Positions 9,952-20,517 of a stretch of DNA of 64,000 bases are shown piece after piece. Source of the stretch: Karstenula rhodostoma CBS 690.94. Lineage: Eukaryota > Ascomycota > Dothideomycetes > Pleosporales > Didymosphaeriaceae. The position numbers were made by a program, and so were the translations under genes. The notes under the pieces are model-generated. The model saw only the letters and a program-made list of their open reading frames with translations, searched no databases and was not told the origin of the DNA. Each line of letters begins with the position of its first letter. The first letter of the stretch is position 1. The stretch lies in assembly GCA_010093485.1 (NCBI GenBank), contig MU001501.1:79052-143051 (forward strand), read 5' to 3'.

Positions 9952-11382
9952 CTATCTCTTGTTAATATATTCCTCCAATAACCCCTTCATATACTCATCC
10001 GCGTCATTCCCCTTAAAAAGCTCCACCCAAGAGAACTCCGGAGCCGATCTAACAAACTTCTCCGTAAATCGAGACAGCCTCTCTCGATCCGCGTCAGTCC
10101 AACGTTCTAGCGGAAAGCGCTCTCCATGCAAGACTAATTCCAGTCCTGTAAGCTTGAATTGAACGCCACTCGGAAGAACAGCTTCCAGATCCTGCATCCA
10201 GTCGACGTTGCAAGATAGCCTAGCTTGCCAAAGCTTTTGGCAGTGCTTTCCAAGAGAGCATACCGCGTTGAAGGTAAGAGCCGACGTGTCGTCAACATCC
10301 AAGCAAAAGTCCGAGATTTCAGGTAGATTCCTTGTCAAGTCGTCGAATAGTGAGTCTGTGATGCCATGTATAGTTGGGTGGCTGCTCTCGCCAGATACGT
10401 GGAACTTGAACAGTTTGGGGCAGTGGCGCGCTAGGTTGACAAAGCCTTGAGCGTTGATGTATGATTCTGTTGGTGTATCGGTGCGCATTAGATGCAACTC
10501 CAGCGATCTCAGCTGGGTAAACTGAGATAACTTGAGGAAAACGTCCGAAGGAGATGGATTGCTTCTCAGCTTCAGCTCCACTATGCCGATTCCCGGCGCC
10601 AACTGTGTCATCCGTCCAACAGCCTCGCTAGACAAGTTAGTGCGAAGCTGATCCAGCTCCGGCCATCCACCGTCAATCATGTCCAACCAGGATACTTCGA
10701 TGTAGGGAACGCATAGCTGTTCTAGTTCCGACATCCGGCAGATCGGTTCAAAGTCTTTCTGAGACCACACAGACTGCGCGTGTGGGAGGGAGAAGCTATT
10801 GAGCTGCGGATGCTTCGCCAGGAAGTTTCCCACCCGCACAGTGAGTGGTCCTTTGCATTCGAAGTCGACGTTCTTGATATTAGGACACCGGCGTGTCACT
10901 GTGTCAAGAAAGGTTTCAAGATGACCGCGGAATTTCCCCTCGAGCGAGAAACTCTCCAATCTGGGTTGCAGATAGCACTCTAGTAAGCGGTCTTCGATTT
11001 CATCGCCGGTCCCGTATATTTCGATCGATTCCAGTTCTGGATAACTCAATGACGAGATCACATCCAAGTACACTGTGTCAAATGTGACTGTTCCATAGAC
11101 GATTCCGTTCTCATAGAGCCCAAAATCGAGATAGGAAACGTGTTTCGCATAAATCTGCGCTCTTGCTAAATCCTGTTGGGCAATCTGGGCAAGGTGCCTG
11201 ATACCGGGCGTGTTATTTCCACATCCTTGCCAAAGCACACGTATCGCCTCGCTGAAGAACAACTTGTTGACTTGTGCGCAGTTGTAGAGATCCAGGAATA
11301 TGTATTCATCTTCTGACCAGTGGGGATAGAGCACCTTGATAATTCTAGACACAAGGTCTGGGCGGAGTAGCGCTCGGTGCAT
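9952..11382 (-). CDS. F-box-like protein with leucine-rich-repeat-like body, 476 aa
   Basis: A single exon from ATG 11382. The first 60 residues (LVSRIIKVLYPHWSEDEYIFLDLYNCAQVNKLFF...RVLWQG) follow the pattern of fungal F-box segments: a Leu/Ile start, a helix with a conserved N-K-x-F-x-x-A, then a W. The remainder has repeated short strands of the type LESIEIYG, LNSFSLP, LEQLCVP and LRSLELH spaced by 25-40 residues, as in LRR solenoids of SCF adaptors. Such proteins recruit substrates to the Skp1-Cullin-1 ubiquitin ligase. Substrate unknown. The F-box is diverged, so the call rests on the overall pattern. Confidence 0.75.
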   Translation of the reverse strand: MHRALLRPDLVSRIIKVLYPHWSEDEYIFLDLYNCAQVNKLFFSEAIRVLWQGCGNNTPGIRHLAQIAQQDLARAQIYAKHVSYLDFGLYENGIVYGTVTFDTVYLDVISSLSYPELESIEIYGTGDEIEDRLLECYLQPRLESFSLEGKFRGHLETFLDTVTRRCPNIKNVDFECKGPLTVRVGNFLAKHPQLNSFSLPHAQSVWSQKDFEPICRMSELEQLCVPYIEVSWLDMIDGGWPELDQLRTNLSSEAVGRMTQLAPGIGIVELKLRSNPSPSDVFLKLSQFTQLRSLELHLMRTDTPTESYINAQGFVNLARHCPKLFKFHVSGESSHPTIHGITDSLFDDLTRNLPEISDFCLDVDDTSALTFNAVCSLGKHCQKLWQARLSCNVDWMQDLEAVLPSGVQFKLTGLELVLHGERFPLERWTDADRERLSRFTEKFVRSAPEFSWVELFKGNDADEYMKGLLEEYINKR

Positions 11383-11955
11383 GTCAGTTTGGGTCTTAGG
11401 CGCTTGTGAGGGAGTGACAGGGATGGTGGATCGGCGGAAGTGAGTCTCAAGATTGTAACGAAGGTGCCGTGAAAGTCAAAACGTGGCAGCCAGCATGCTC
11501 GTCTTGGGAGGTTTCAGGAACAGATATTATCGTGGCAGTTACCAGCAGCTGGGGCAGAGTAGGAAGGATTCTGGTGACCTGGGGCCGATCTAATGTAGGT
11601 GCGACCGCTAGGTTACCGAGGCTAGGTTGCCTAACCTCAGAACGTCACAGTCAGCCCTTTCGCGCGATAGTAGCGTGAATCCACGATGCATTTCATGGTC
11701 CAACAGACTGAAGCGTAGATGAAATGCGTCCGTTTTTCAGTAGCTACACGGTATGAGTTTTGAGATGACGATGCGCCAGCTGGACTGAACTCGCCACATC
11801 ACACAGTATCACCATCCCCATCACCAGCACCAGCGCATACCGTGTCACGCCGACTGAGCATATAGAGCTAAGGTTAAACGACATAAGGATGGAAATCACA
11901 CAGAAAACTTTCCACTTGAAATACGCAACCCCACACTGATACGAGTAACCCAACG
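11383..11955. other. Divergent promoter interval
   Basis: Separates the F-box-like gene from the secreted-protein gene. It contains an imperfect palindromic patch near 11610-11640 (GCTAGGTTACC / GGTTGCCTAACC). No gene recognised. Confidence 0.45.
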
Positions 11956-12488
11956 ATGCATTCAAACCAAATGATATACATCCTGTTCTTGATCGTCGTC
12001 ATGCTCTTAGGATCCTCAGCTGAGGATCAGAGACCTGATTGGTGCAAGGACCTCGCGAAATCTAGTCAGACATGTAACCCTCCTGAACCCGGCCATCCCG
12101 ACTGTCCCCACACATGGGTCGAACACTGCAACTTATGGCAGAAGATGAGCGATGCAACCAAAGCAGCGCACGCAGCTCAGGTGTGTATTTATTATTTGCG
12201 CTAATAGCGCCCTTTGTATCTGAATTGTTAGACTTGGTTGATTTGACGCTTGTGCAGAATTTGCCAATTGAGTTTTGGATATTGGATTTCGAGCATACCA
12301 AGAGTGCAGAGAAGAAGGTGATGCTGTATCAGAGGATTGTGGATACATACGACGAATGTATTGTGCAGCGTGAGTACGCGAACGATGTTTGCAGAGAGAT
12401 GAGGGGAACAGTCACTCAGGGACACGAAAAGTCGGTACAGTGGTATAGAGATAAGAAAAATGCTTTTCTCTCTGGGCATGTTGATTAG
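11956..12488 (+). CDS. Small predicted secreted protein with six cysteines, 151 aa
   Basis: Exons 11956-12180 and 12258-12488 join in phase 0 across a 77-base intron (GTGTGT...TGCAG). Residues 1-22 are a hydrophobic signal peptide (YILFLIVVMLLGSS) ending near SSA-ED. The mature chain of about 129 residues has six Cys: four in the first 40 residues (WCKDL, TCNPP, DCPH, HCNLW) and two in the second exon (ECIVQ, VCREM), which permits three disulfides. There is no transmembrane segment or GPI signal. Size, secretion signal and even cysteine number fit the profile of fungal effector-like or surface proteins, but there is no recognised domain and function is unknown. Confidence 0.75.
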
Positions 12489-12973
12489 ACATATTCTTTT
12501 GAAAGCTGTATCTAGTATCGTTTGGACGCAGTGCTCTGGCTGGACGGGGTATAGGACTGGAAAGTTAGGGTAAAAATTCATTTCTAGAGGCTTCGTATAT
12601 CAACATGTATGCACAAATGGACTTTCGATGGGAATTTCATCATTTTCATAGACTAGACAAAGGCTAAAGGCTACTCAGTGCACCATACCATGAATGGTTT
12701 CCCCATGAGACATGACCGTAACTGAACAAGTGAGCCAGTTCCCGAAAAAAAGCTAGAACACCGAAAAGACCGATGACTGGATTCATTCTCCTCACTCTTT
12801 GCAAAAATTTGGTCAGTCCCATCAAATGTCCGGTAACCGATATCAGAAGGACTGGGTACCCGATCGCTCAGCCTGGGGTAACATGAGGCACTTTAAGCGT
12901 AACAAGACACTGTATTTCCGGGGCTCTCAGAGATTGGTGATTTGCTCTCACAGTCGCAGATCTGGTGTCGTTC
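12489..12973. other. Convergent 3' interval
   Basis: 485 bases between the convergent 3' ends of the secreted-protein gene and BTB gene 2; no gene recognised. Confidence 0.5.
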
Positions 12974-13783
12974 TCAGGGAATTTTTTCTAGATACTCGAT
13001 CAACTGCAGCTGACCTGGGTGGATCATGGTTCCATAATTGGCCCTGTAGCTGCGTTTCCTGATCAGGGTGGCAACGACCAAACTCAGAAATTCCGATGGG
13101 GTCCTGGAAAGTCTGTCTATCTGACCAAGCGGCTGTGGCGGCGGGCTATCCGAATATAGTGCCCGAAAGTCCGCGATGGAGTGAATGAGTAGCTGCCTCA
13201 CAGGAGCATCCTGAGAAGTAACATTCCAAATCATCGTAATCATATCCGCCAATTCGTCGCACACGTCATGGTTGATCGGTATAACAGAAGCCTTGAGCCG
13301 GTGGAAGATAGCTTCGGTGACATGGTTCTTCGCCTGGACGTTGATCATCTTGTCGGCAAATACGTACAGCTGGCCTAGGTAGTGGTATTTGGATTGACTT
13401 GACTCGTCCGGCTCAGCTTGGTGGACATTCCCGACCTAGATATGCAGTGTCAGCTCGTTCAAATTACCTAGGCAGAAGACACCCAGTACAAAACTGCAAC
13501 TTACGTAGAGCGACTGATTGTAGAGTTGGAAGATATCGGGATCGTCCTCAGGCAGCTCGATCTTGTCCGCGTGCGACTCTTTCCAGTCGCCACAAAGGCT
13601 TGCGTGGAAAAACTCGGAGCGCTTGCACACTACGCTCTTATGCAAGGCGAAAGACTTGCGCTCATCACCCGTGCCTACGACCACGGTGACAAACTCGTTC
13701 CCAAGGACTCTGGACACCGTCAGTTCACAGGAATACTATGCAAAAGGTGGAACATACGGGAGTATGTAGTTGGTATTGGCCAT
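12974..13783 (-). CDS. BTB/POZ domain protein (copy 2), 230 aa
   Basis: Exons 13783-13758, 13709-13505 and 13435-12974 are all in phase. The start MANTNYILP is followed by a BTB core: FVTVVVGTGDERKSFALHK, SEFFHASLCGDWKE, LPEDDPDIFQLYNQSLY and an HYLGQLYVFADKM helix. The exon 1 and exon 2 lengths (26 and 205 bases) are identical to those of the BTB gene at 7593-8619, and both introns have the same phase, so the two are related by descent. Unlike copy 1 it has no Lys-rich tail and ends soon after the C-terminal helices. Probable adaptor protein; partner unknown. Confidence 0.87.
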
Positions 13784-14121
13784 TCTGTCAAGCCGAGGTT
13801 CTGCGAAGTGGTGGTCCGGTGCGAAGGTGGAAAGGAAATCGGCGACGTAAAGTGTGCTGATGTAGGCGCGGTACAAGCGAAGAAACGAACGCTACCGTGG
13901 TTGCTTGCCTAGGCCATGCGCGGGTAGAGACAGAGGTGACCTCGGGATCAGGAGTCTGTTGGGCTGGGTAACCCGAGGAGCGGCGTGTTGCTGAAGTTTA
14001 GGTAGAGATTGCGACGGCGCGTCTTTTGAGGAGTTGTACCGAATAGTGACTAGATGATATTATTGGGCAGGTATAGAAGACTGAGAGCACTTGCTACTGC
14101 CACGCGCATTGGTCGACTCTG
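13784..14121. other. Promoter interval of BTB copy 2
   Basis: 338 bases between two minus-strand BTB genes; no separate feature recognised. Confidence 0.5.
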
Positions 14122-14927
14122 CTACTTTTCGCTCGGTGTCGTGTCTGTGTAGTCTTGCTGCTCGCGATCCTGTTGCTCCGGTTCTTTAACGTGGTACTTG
14201 CTCGGATCGCTCACCACTGGAACCAAACACAATCGACTTGGCAATGACTTTGCATCGCGAAGCTTCATCAGTTTTACAGCAAGCATAAGTAAAAATTCCG
14301 GGGGGTTTTCGATATGCTTGGACCTGGCTTGCATTCTCTGATGAGAGACACCGTGGGCATAGACATCCACAACATATTCGCGGAGCGGGCTGCCCTCTGG
14401 CGTCCCATCGAAGATCAATTGTACATTCTCCAGATTAGGAAGGTATCCTGTTCTGCCTTCGCCTTCGGGTGGGAAAACGGTGGCTAATAGCGTATCCATA
14501 ACAATGTTTCGTGTTTCTACATCTTGAAGCTTTTCTGCCAAGATGTAAAGGTTAATCAATTTGGTAAATTCAGGATCCGCGCCTTTGAGTGAAAGCGTTC
14601 CAGTATAGAGAAGTTGGATATAGAGAAAGAAAGTGGAGGGGTCGTCTTCAGGCAGCTTCACTGTGTTTTGATCAGACTCGGCCCAGTCGCTCCCGAGTGC
14701 GTTCCTGAAGAACGGTGCGCGACGGACAATAAGATCCTTGTGTATGAAGAAAGTCTGGTTTTGTTCTGGGGGTCCCACGAGAATCGTAACGACAGAACTC
14801 AGCAGCCTGTAGTGTGTTAGACAAGCGTGAGACGGCTACACAAAACCTACACGCTTGCTTGTTCCCGGCTTCTTTGCGTCTCTGGAACGCGTGCATCCCG
14901 GATAGTTGGAGGCAAAGACTGGGACAT
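14122..14927 (-). CDS. BTB/POZ domain protein (copy 3), 253 aa
   Basis: Exons 14927-14851 and 14806-14122 join after two bases of a codon, the same phase as the first intron of the other two BTB genes here. The N-terminal extension (MSQSLPPTIRDARV, rich in Arg/Gln) is followed by the BTB core: SSVVTILVGPPEQNQTFFIHKDL, APFFRNALGSDWAESD, LPEDDPSTFFLYIQLLY and a LINLYILAEKL helix. The second intron of copies 1 and 2 is absent, and the intervening loop is continuous (TGTLSLKGADPEF). The C-terminus is Gln/Glu/Asp-rich. Same general role as the other copies; the partner is unknown. Confidence 0.87.
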
Positions 14928-15781
14928 TGTGACACTCGAGTTGACCTGTTATTAGTCGCTTCCGTCCTTTTGAACTAGTTGGGGCACTGTGGAGCGTGGT
15001 GTTGTAGGTGTGAGCAAGCGAACGTTCGTTGGGAGGGGGGCTAAAATTGACTTTCCGAATTCGTCCTTAGCGTCGCAATTTTGGGTTGGTGCGACGCGAA
15101 AAGGTGGCCCAGAAAGCTATCTTGGTTGCCACCCATGTTGGATAACGCGTTAACGGTCTCAATTACGCGCTGTTGAAAGCAGATACTATCTTTAGGGCAC
15201 CGAGTGATTATTCTTTTATTCACGTGATATATGGGACAATTACAGTTAGTCCATGCACCAGCGGCCAACCAACACTTCGAATTGTGAGCACCGCGACCAC
15301 TCAGCGCGCGTCCAAAATTCAGATCGCGAATTATAAGAGATATCTATACCCAGCCTAGCCTTTACACAGGCAAAACCCCGCTAGAGGAAGAGAACTTCAA
15401 ACTTTTAAGCTATTTAAAATCTTTGTATTTTAGTATCCTAATTAATTCCTTAACTGTGTTTTGCCGCGGCTTGCAAAAGCGCGCGAAGTATCACATTTAA
15501 CAGTTGTCTATGAGCTATGTCCTATTTCTGGCAGCACGTGACTGGAGGAAAACACGGTGCCCTGAAGGCGGGCTATCAGTCTGCCTAGAGCTCCTAAGAA
15601 ACCGTGAGGGTACTGCCTGCTTGTCATTCTGGGACCTTAGGTTCCGCAGATTCCCACCCGTCAAGACACATCACAAACCCCGGCATGTCCTCGACACTAC
15701 TATAATATCCTTCCTCATTTGCATTCAAAACCAAATTGGCCCGTACACACCCGCAATGCCCAGCCATTTCCACCGCACCCC
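14928..15781. other. Gene-free, partly AT-rich interval
   Basis: No coding gene recognised. The AT-rich core at about 15390-15450 adjoins one copy of the 36-base dispersed repeat listed separately. The remainder is the 3' flank of the MFS gene. Confidence 0.5.
15453..15488 (+). repeat. 36-base dispersed repeat, left copy
   Basis: The segment beginning ACTGTGTTTTGCCGCGG and ending CGCGCGAAG recurs in reverse complement at 27665-27700 with one mismatch. Similarity stops abruptly on both sides. The two copies point towards each other around a 12.2-kb block, like terminal inverted repeats, though no clear target-site duplication is visible. Confidence 0.75.
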
Positions 15782-17451
15782 TCAAATAGTGTAAACAAAT
15801 CGCGGGCTATCATCACCCAGCTCCCTGATCTCCTGATCCGACATACCCTGAATCTTATGATCCTCGTCTCCCCTCGCCCTGCGCGCATTCACGCGCGCCA
15901 AGTAGAACCACATGAACGCATACACGATGCTCGCAAACGCCACCATCGCCAGCGTGACAGCGTGGCCGCGGATGAAACGGGGTCCTTCCTTCGCGGGGTA
16001 CAACTGCGCCTGTGTTAGCATCTTGCACACGACCAGCTGGACTGTAGAATTTTGTACTTACGAACGAAGACATGATACCAGCGCAGTTACCCAGACTCAG
16101 CTGCAGCCCCGTAGCGATCGTCCTCTTCCCGTAGCGCGGGTTGTTGGTGGGCAGCCACGCCAGCGGCAGACCGACGTTGACGTAGAGACCCATGGCAACC
16201 AGGAAGCATCCTGCGTAGCGCACTGCCGCGCTGGAATTGCTCATCAGCATCCCGTAGCCGATGATAGCTACGACGCCTAATGCGACGGCGTAGACACCGC
16301 GTTTCTGCTGGTAATCCGACAGCCGCGCGACAACCAGGTAGGTGATAGCGCCCACCGCGTAGCACGGGATGGTGTACACCTGGACCAGAGCGGTCGAAGC
16401 GTGCGGCTGGATGCCCTTGATGATGGTGGGTAAGAAGGTTGAGAAGCCGTAGAGCATGGTATCACAGCCGAACTGGGCGAAGGAGAAGGCCCAGATCTTC
16501 CAGTCCTTGACGCCGTTCCTAACGTCCTGCCAGTGGAACTCTTGTGCGCTGACGGTGTATCCGGTTTGCCGCTTGAGACGATTGATGGCTAGTTTCTTCT
16601 CTTGGTCGTTGAGGAAGTAGGTTGTTGCAGGTTCGTCTGGCAGGATCCACCATGTTGCGATTCCGAGCACGAAAGTGGGTAGGCCCTCGATGATCAGAAT
16701 CCAACGCCATCCCCTCTCGCCAGCGACTCCGTCCATGTGTCCAATGGCGAAGGCAAGAAGACCACCGCATGCACCAGCAAGTGCAGCGGATACGAAGAGG
16801 TATCCGATTCGCAGCGCCAGTTCACGCTTCGTGTAAAAGAAGGTAAGATAGACGGCCAGACCTGGGAACAGGCCTCCCTCTACGGCACCAAGAAAAAGTC
16901 GGCATACAATGAGGCCTGCGAAGTTCTGCACGACTCCAGTCAAGGTAGCGACGATGCCCCATGAGACTGTGATGAACGCGATCCAGCGGGAAGGTGTCAG
17001 TTTCTTCAGGACCAGGTTCGATGGGACTTCGGACAAGATGTATGTCACGAAAAGGATGGAAATTGCCGTCTGCCACTGAGTAGAGTTGAGACCTAGATCT
17101 TCTTCGAGACCGTAAAGGCGGGCGTTTCCAATGTTTACTCTGCGAGAACATTAGAACGTGTATTAGACCCGAGCGAACTTTCTCGGCCAAATTGCAGATC
17201 TTTCGAGTACCATTAGAACCTTGTGGGAAATGTGGGTTTACTCACCTGTCCAAGAATGAAAAAAGGTACAGAAGCATAACAACCGGGATAATATGGAGAT
17301 CCAGCTTCCTCACTAGTTTGGCTTCCGCGACAGGGTCTACCTCTGCCAAAGAACCCTCGATCGAACCAGCTTCAACCTGCTTTCCATGTTCAAATCCAAT
17401 TCCGGGCTCAGCGAGCCCGCCCATATCGGTCTTTGTATGCGGCGTCGCCAT
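15782..17451 (-). CDS. MFS permease of the Dal5/Tna1 type (anion:cation symporter; likely pyridine carboxylate)
   Basis: Exons 17451-17246, 17139-16062 and 16009-15782 join in phase to 503 residues. The N-terminal cytosolic tail runs to LDLHIIPVVMLLYLFSFLDRVNIGNARLYG, a hallmark of the ACS family. About 12 membrane segments follow, with RLFLGAVEGGLFPGL and GYLFVSAALAGACGGLLAFAI in the N-half and LPTIIKGIQPH, GLPLAWLPTNNPRYGKRT and GNCAGIMSS in the C-half. Family members import nicotinate, allantoate, pantothenate or related acids with protons; yeast Tna1 takes up nicotinate and quinolinate. The same-strand quinolinate phosphoribosyltransferase 3 kb away suggests a pyridine substrate, which is inference. 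Confidence 0.9.
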
Positions 17452-18236
17452 TGTTTGTGTTATCTTTGAGTCAGGTCCAGAGATATGGTGGCGGAATTGG
17501 ATTTTCGCGCTAGCTCTTCAGCAAGGTTTGCGGTGTTGGAAGTTGTTGGTACAACGTTGTTCAGCAGGCACGCATTTTGAAGCCAAGCGTAGGGGAAAAC
17601 ATGTCGATGATGGCTGTATAATTGTCTTGCCACAGAATGTAAAGGCGGAATGACGGCCGTTTTAATGTTCGCCGTTCTGGCTGCCGGGCTCCACCCCACG
17701 TTGTGCATGAGTGATCTCAGGCGGGGCGGCAAGCTATCTACCTTGGGCATGGCGCCGGTTGCTGATTAGACCGTATTGGTCCGACCCATGCGTACACGAA
17801 CGATAAGAGAGCTGATGCCAAGAGTTTGCTGTGCGATGCCAATGGTGGGGAGCTGAGATAAAGATTGGCGAACAATGGGGTTGCAACGGGGTGCCTAGTT
17901 ATACTCGTGCTTCGCGCGGCAATGTCGTGGACCAAATCGCAATGCACGCATAACGACAGCGAAGAATTCCAGCCTGGTCTCAGAGCGACGACACGGACGA
18001 GTCTGGTATATGGTCCAGTGTCGGTTCGCAGACGCAGCTCATGATACGACTCCACGCTGACGACCAAGATGGCTTACACACCATCATCCCATGGAGCTTA
18101 ACTTCGTTACGAATGATCAGGGACCCTTTGCGTTGAGATCACCGCCTCAAAGATGTCGGTGCGGTCATGTTGATGCCAGAACACTACCTAAGTAGGGTCC
18201 ATGTCTATATACGTATGGTGACTTACGAGCAACGCA
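17452..18236. other. Interval between MFS permease and regulator genes
   Basis: 785 bases containing the permease promoter and the regulator's 3' flank; no gene or unambiguous regulator site identified. Confidence 0.5.
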
Positions 18237-20171
18237 TCATAAACTCGAAGTCGATGAAGAAGCGTAGCTCATCGCTTGCGCGTCCAAAATCAATGGGATG
18301 CTCATGCCAGTGTATATGTCAATCTGCGCTGAGGGATCGACTGGCCAAATCAACTCATCACGGGATATCTCAATTTCTCCAGTGGGTTCCGACTGGCTTA
18401 CGATCGTGCTCGGCAATCCGGTGAGCGCACTGCGAGCCACGAAGCGAACTTCTTTCGCCATCGTTGCGGATGTTGACCAGAACGTGCCCATGGCGTTTAG
18501 GTAGCCAATGCTCAGTCGCACACGATCACGAGCTATGGAGAGAGCATGGTCCTCTAAGAGTTTGCATGCAGCAATTTGGGCGGCAGCAATCGAGGCCACA
18601 ATGCAACCAGTCATGACGTTGTGCTTTTCGAAAGCACAAGGGATCGCGAGCAACTTCGTTTGTATATCGCATGCCTTGAGAGTCCTCGCTGTGTGAACTG
18701 GACGAATCTGCTTTGGCGCATCCATGAACGGTACTGAAGGGGAAAAGCTTATTGTGGTCAATTCTTCGAAGCTGTATTCTAGGGAAGAAAAGGGCCGGTG
18801 CGATGCCATCGTTAGACTATAGGTGTTAGCAACTTAAGAATAACGAGAATGCACCAGAACCCACATGGAAGCCATCAAATGTGTCAGGAACATTACTTCA
18901 TCGATGGAACCATCTTGTCGCATCGGATCTCGTTTTGAGGCAGGAAGAAGGGACTGCCAGACAGCAATTTTGGCGTCAACTCCGGTTACGAAGGCTGTGT
19001 TGAACACCCCAGTCTCTATGAAAGATTTCATAACTGATGCATTGGTCAGACATGGTTTCATCGAACATTACCGCGTTTCCCGACTCACTATAGCGTGTGA
19101 TCCTGGAGATGTCGGTCAAGTAAGTCATCGATGAGTACATAACTTCAACATCGTCGAATTCCCTCGTATCATATTGCTGCAACGTTCGTGGAGGCGGGAT
19201 ATTCTATCTCTGTAAGCATGCATACAATGAGATTGCATTTGCGGTCCACTTACACCTGATTCGTAGAACTCGTCATCACATGGGAGATCAGCCAGATTTG
19301 GAACGTCCATCAACGCGCACATCGGATTATTGACAATGATAGAAAAGTGCTGGTCCGTCAGCACTAAGAAATGATACGTCCTCCTCCAAGATTCCTCCAG
19401 GACTGGGCTTCCTTCGCCGTACACTACTGCGAACTCTTTCGTGTTCATACACAGCTCTAGCGCTATAGAAGTGGCCGTGTCAAGAGAACGGCGAGATTCG
19501 CGCATCCGATCGGTGTGAAGTTGCGCTGTGGCCAATATCATCAACGCTTGCACATTCCATGGCGTCCGAGGGAGGTTTTCCGGCCCAAGCGCTTTTTCAG
19601 CGACCTCATAGTGAAGTTCCGATTGGGTCCATGGGGCGAAGATGGATCCTACATACTGCAAAACCAGCAGCAGATTTTCCATACCGTGGTTGTTGTTCAG
19701 CCTCCGCTGATTTAGATGGCGCATGGGTAATGGAAATGGGTAGGCCGCCCAGTAATTCTCGTAGTATACGTCGAGCAGTCGTTCCGTATTGATCTGGAAG
19801 GTCATCTGAGATGATGCCAGGCTTGCGTCCATTCCTGGTATGGTATCAGGAGCTGGGCCCATGAAAACGACTCCCCCGGGATAAGTTTCCTCTGCCACAC
19901 CACTGTTGAGAGATTCGGATGAGCGACTTTGAGATGACTGCCCGCTGATTTGCGCATCTTCTGCTGCTTGTTGTTGCAGCCTCTCGCGTCGTCGGGCTAA
20001 AGCGACCTTGTCCAGCCCGCCTCGTCTGGACTTTTGATAGGTGCATTCCTTGCCTTCCCGTGTACATCGATTACACGCAGGCTGGGTTGCATCGCATTTT
20101 ACATGTCGACTTCTGCATTGTACACAGGCCAAGACAACGCGGTTCATATGTTTGCGTCTCGTGTCGTCCAT
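18237..20171 (-). CDS. Zn2Cys6 transcription factor, 593 aa
   Basis: Exons 20171-19254, 19203-19089, 19033-18865 and 18816-18237 are in phase throughout. Residues 16-43 are a complete binuclear cluster, C-x2-C-x6-C-x6-C-x2-C-x6-C (starting CVQCRSRHVKC), followed by a basic linker and a Leu/Gln-rich segment that may be a short coiled coil. The middle region (ERLLDVYYENYWAAYPFPLP, then LMILATAQLHTDRMRESRRSLDTATSIALELCMN) matches the fungal regulator middle homology region. The protein should bind CGG-type elements in promoters. Its position between the Tna1-type permease and QPRTase, all on one strand, makes these its plausible targets, but no binding site was verified. Confidence 0.9.
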
Positions 20172-20517
20172 GCGTCAAGGAAGTGTCGCGGGCTCGTTGT
20201 GTAGCCGCGATAGGTACTGTCGTTTTAAAAACAAAGACGGTTTGCAAAAAGCCGCGAACTATGACATCACACTGGCAGTGTAGAGATGGAGACGTCGAAA
20301 GCTGTGAGGCCACGACGGGGCTTAGCGCACACTCGGGTAGGGTCGGAGAAATTCTTAGAAAGCACCGACGATGCCGACAACTAGCGCCTTTTACAGCTCC
20401 TGTGTGAGCTGTTAACGTTTTCTCTGAATGTTGTTGGGCTTCGGGTAGTTTGTGCTATAATGAATTTGCTTTGCATGCCCTTACAGCCAGTCTACAAAGA
20501 CGCTGCCTCAAGTTCCC
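20172..20517. other. Promoter interval of the Zn2Cys6 gene
   Basis: 346 bases between the regulator start and the QPRTase stop; no gene recognised. Confidence 0.5.
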
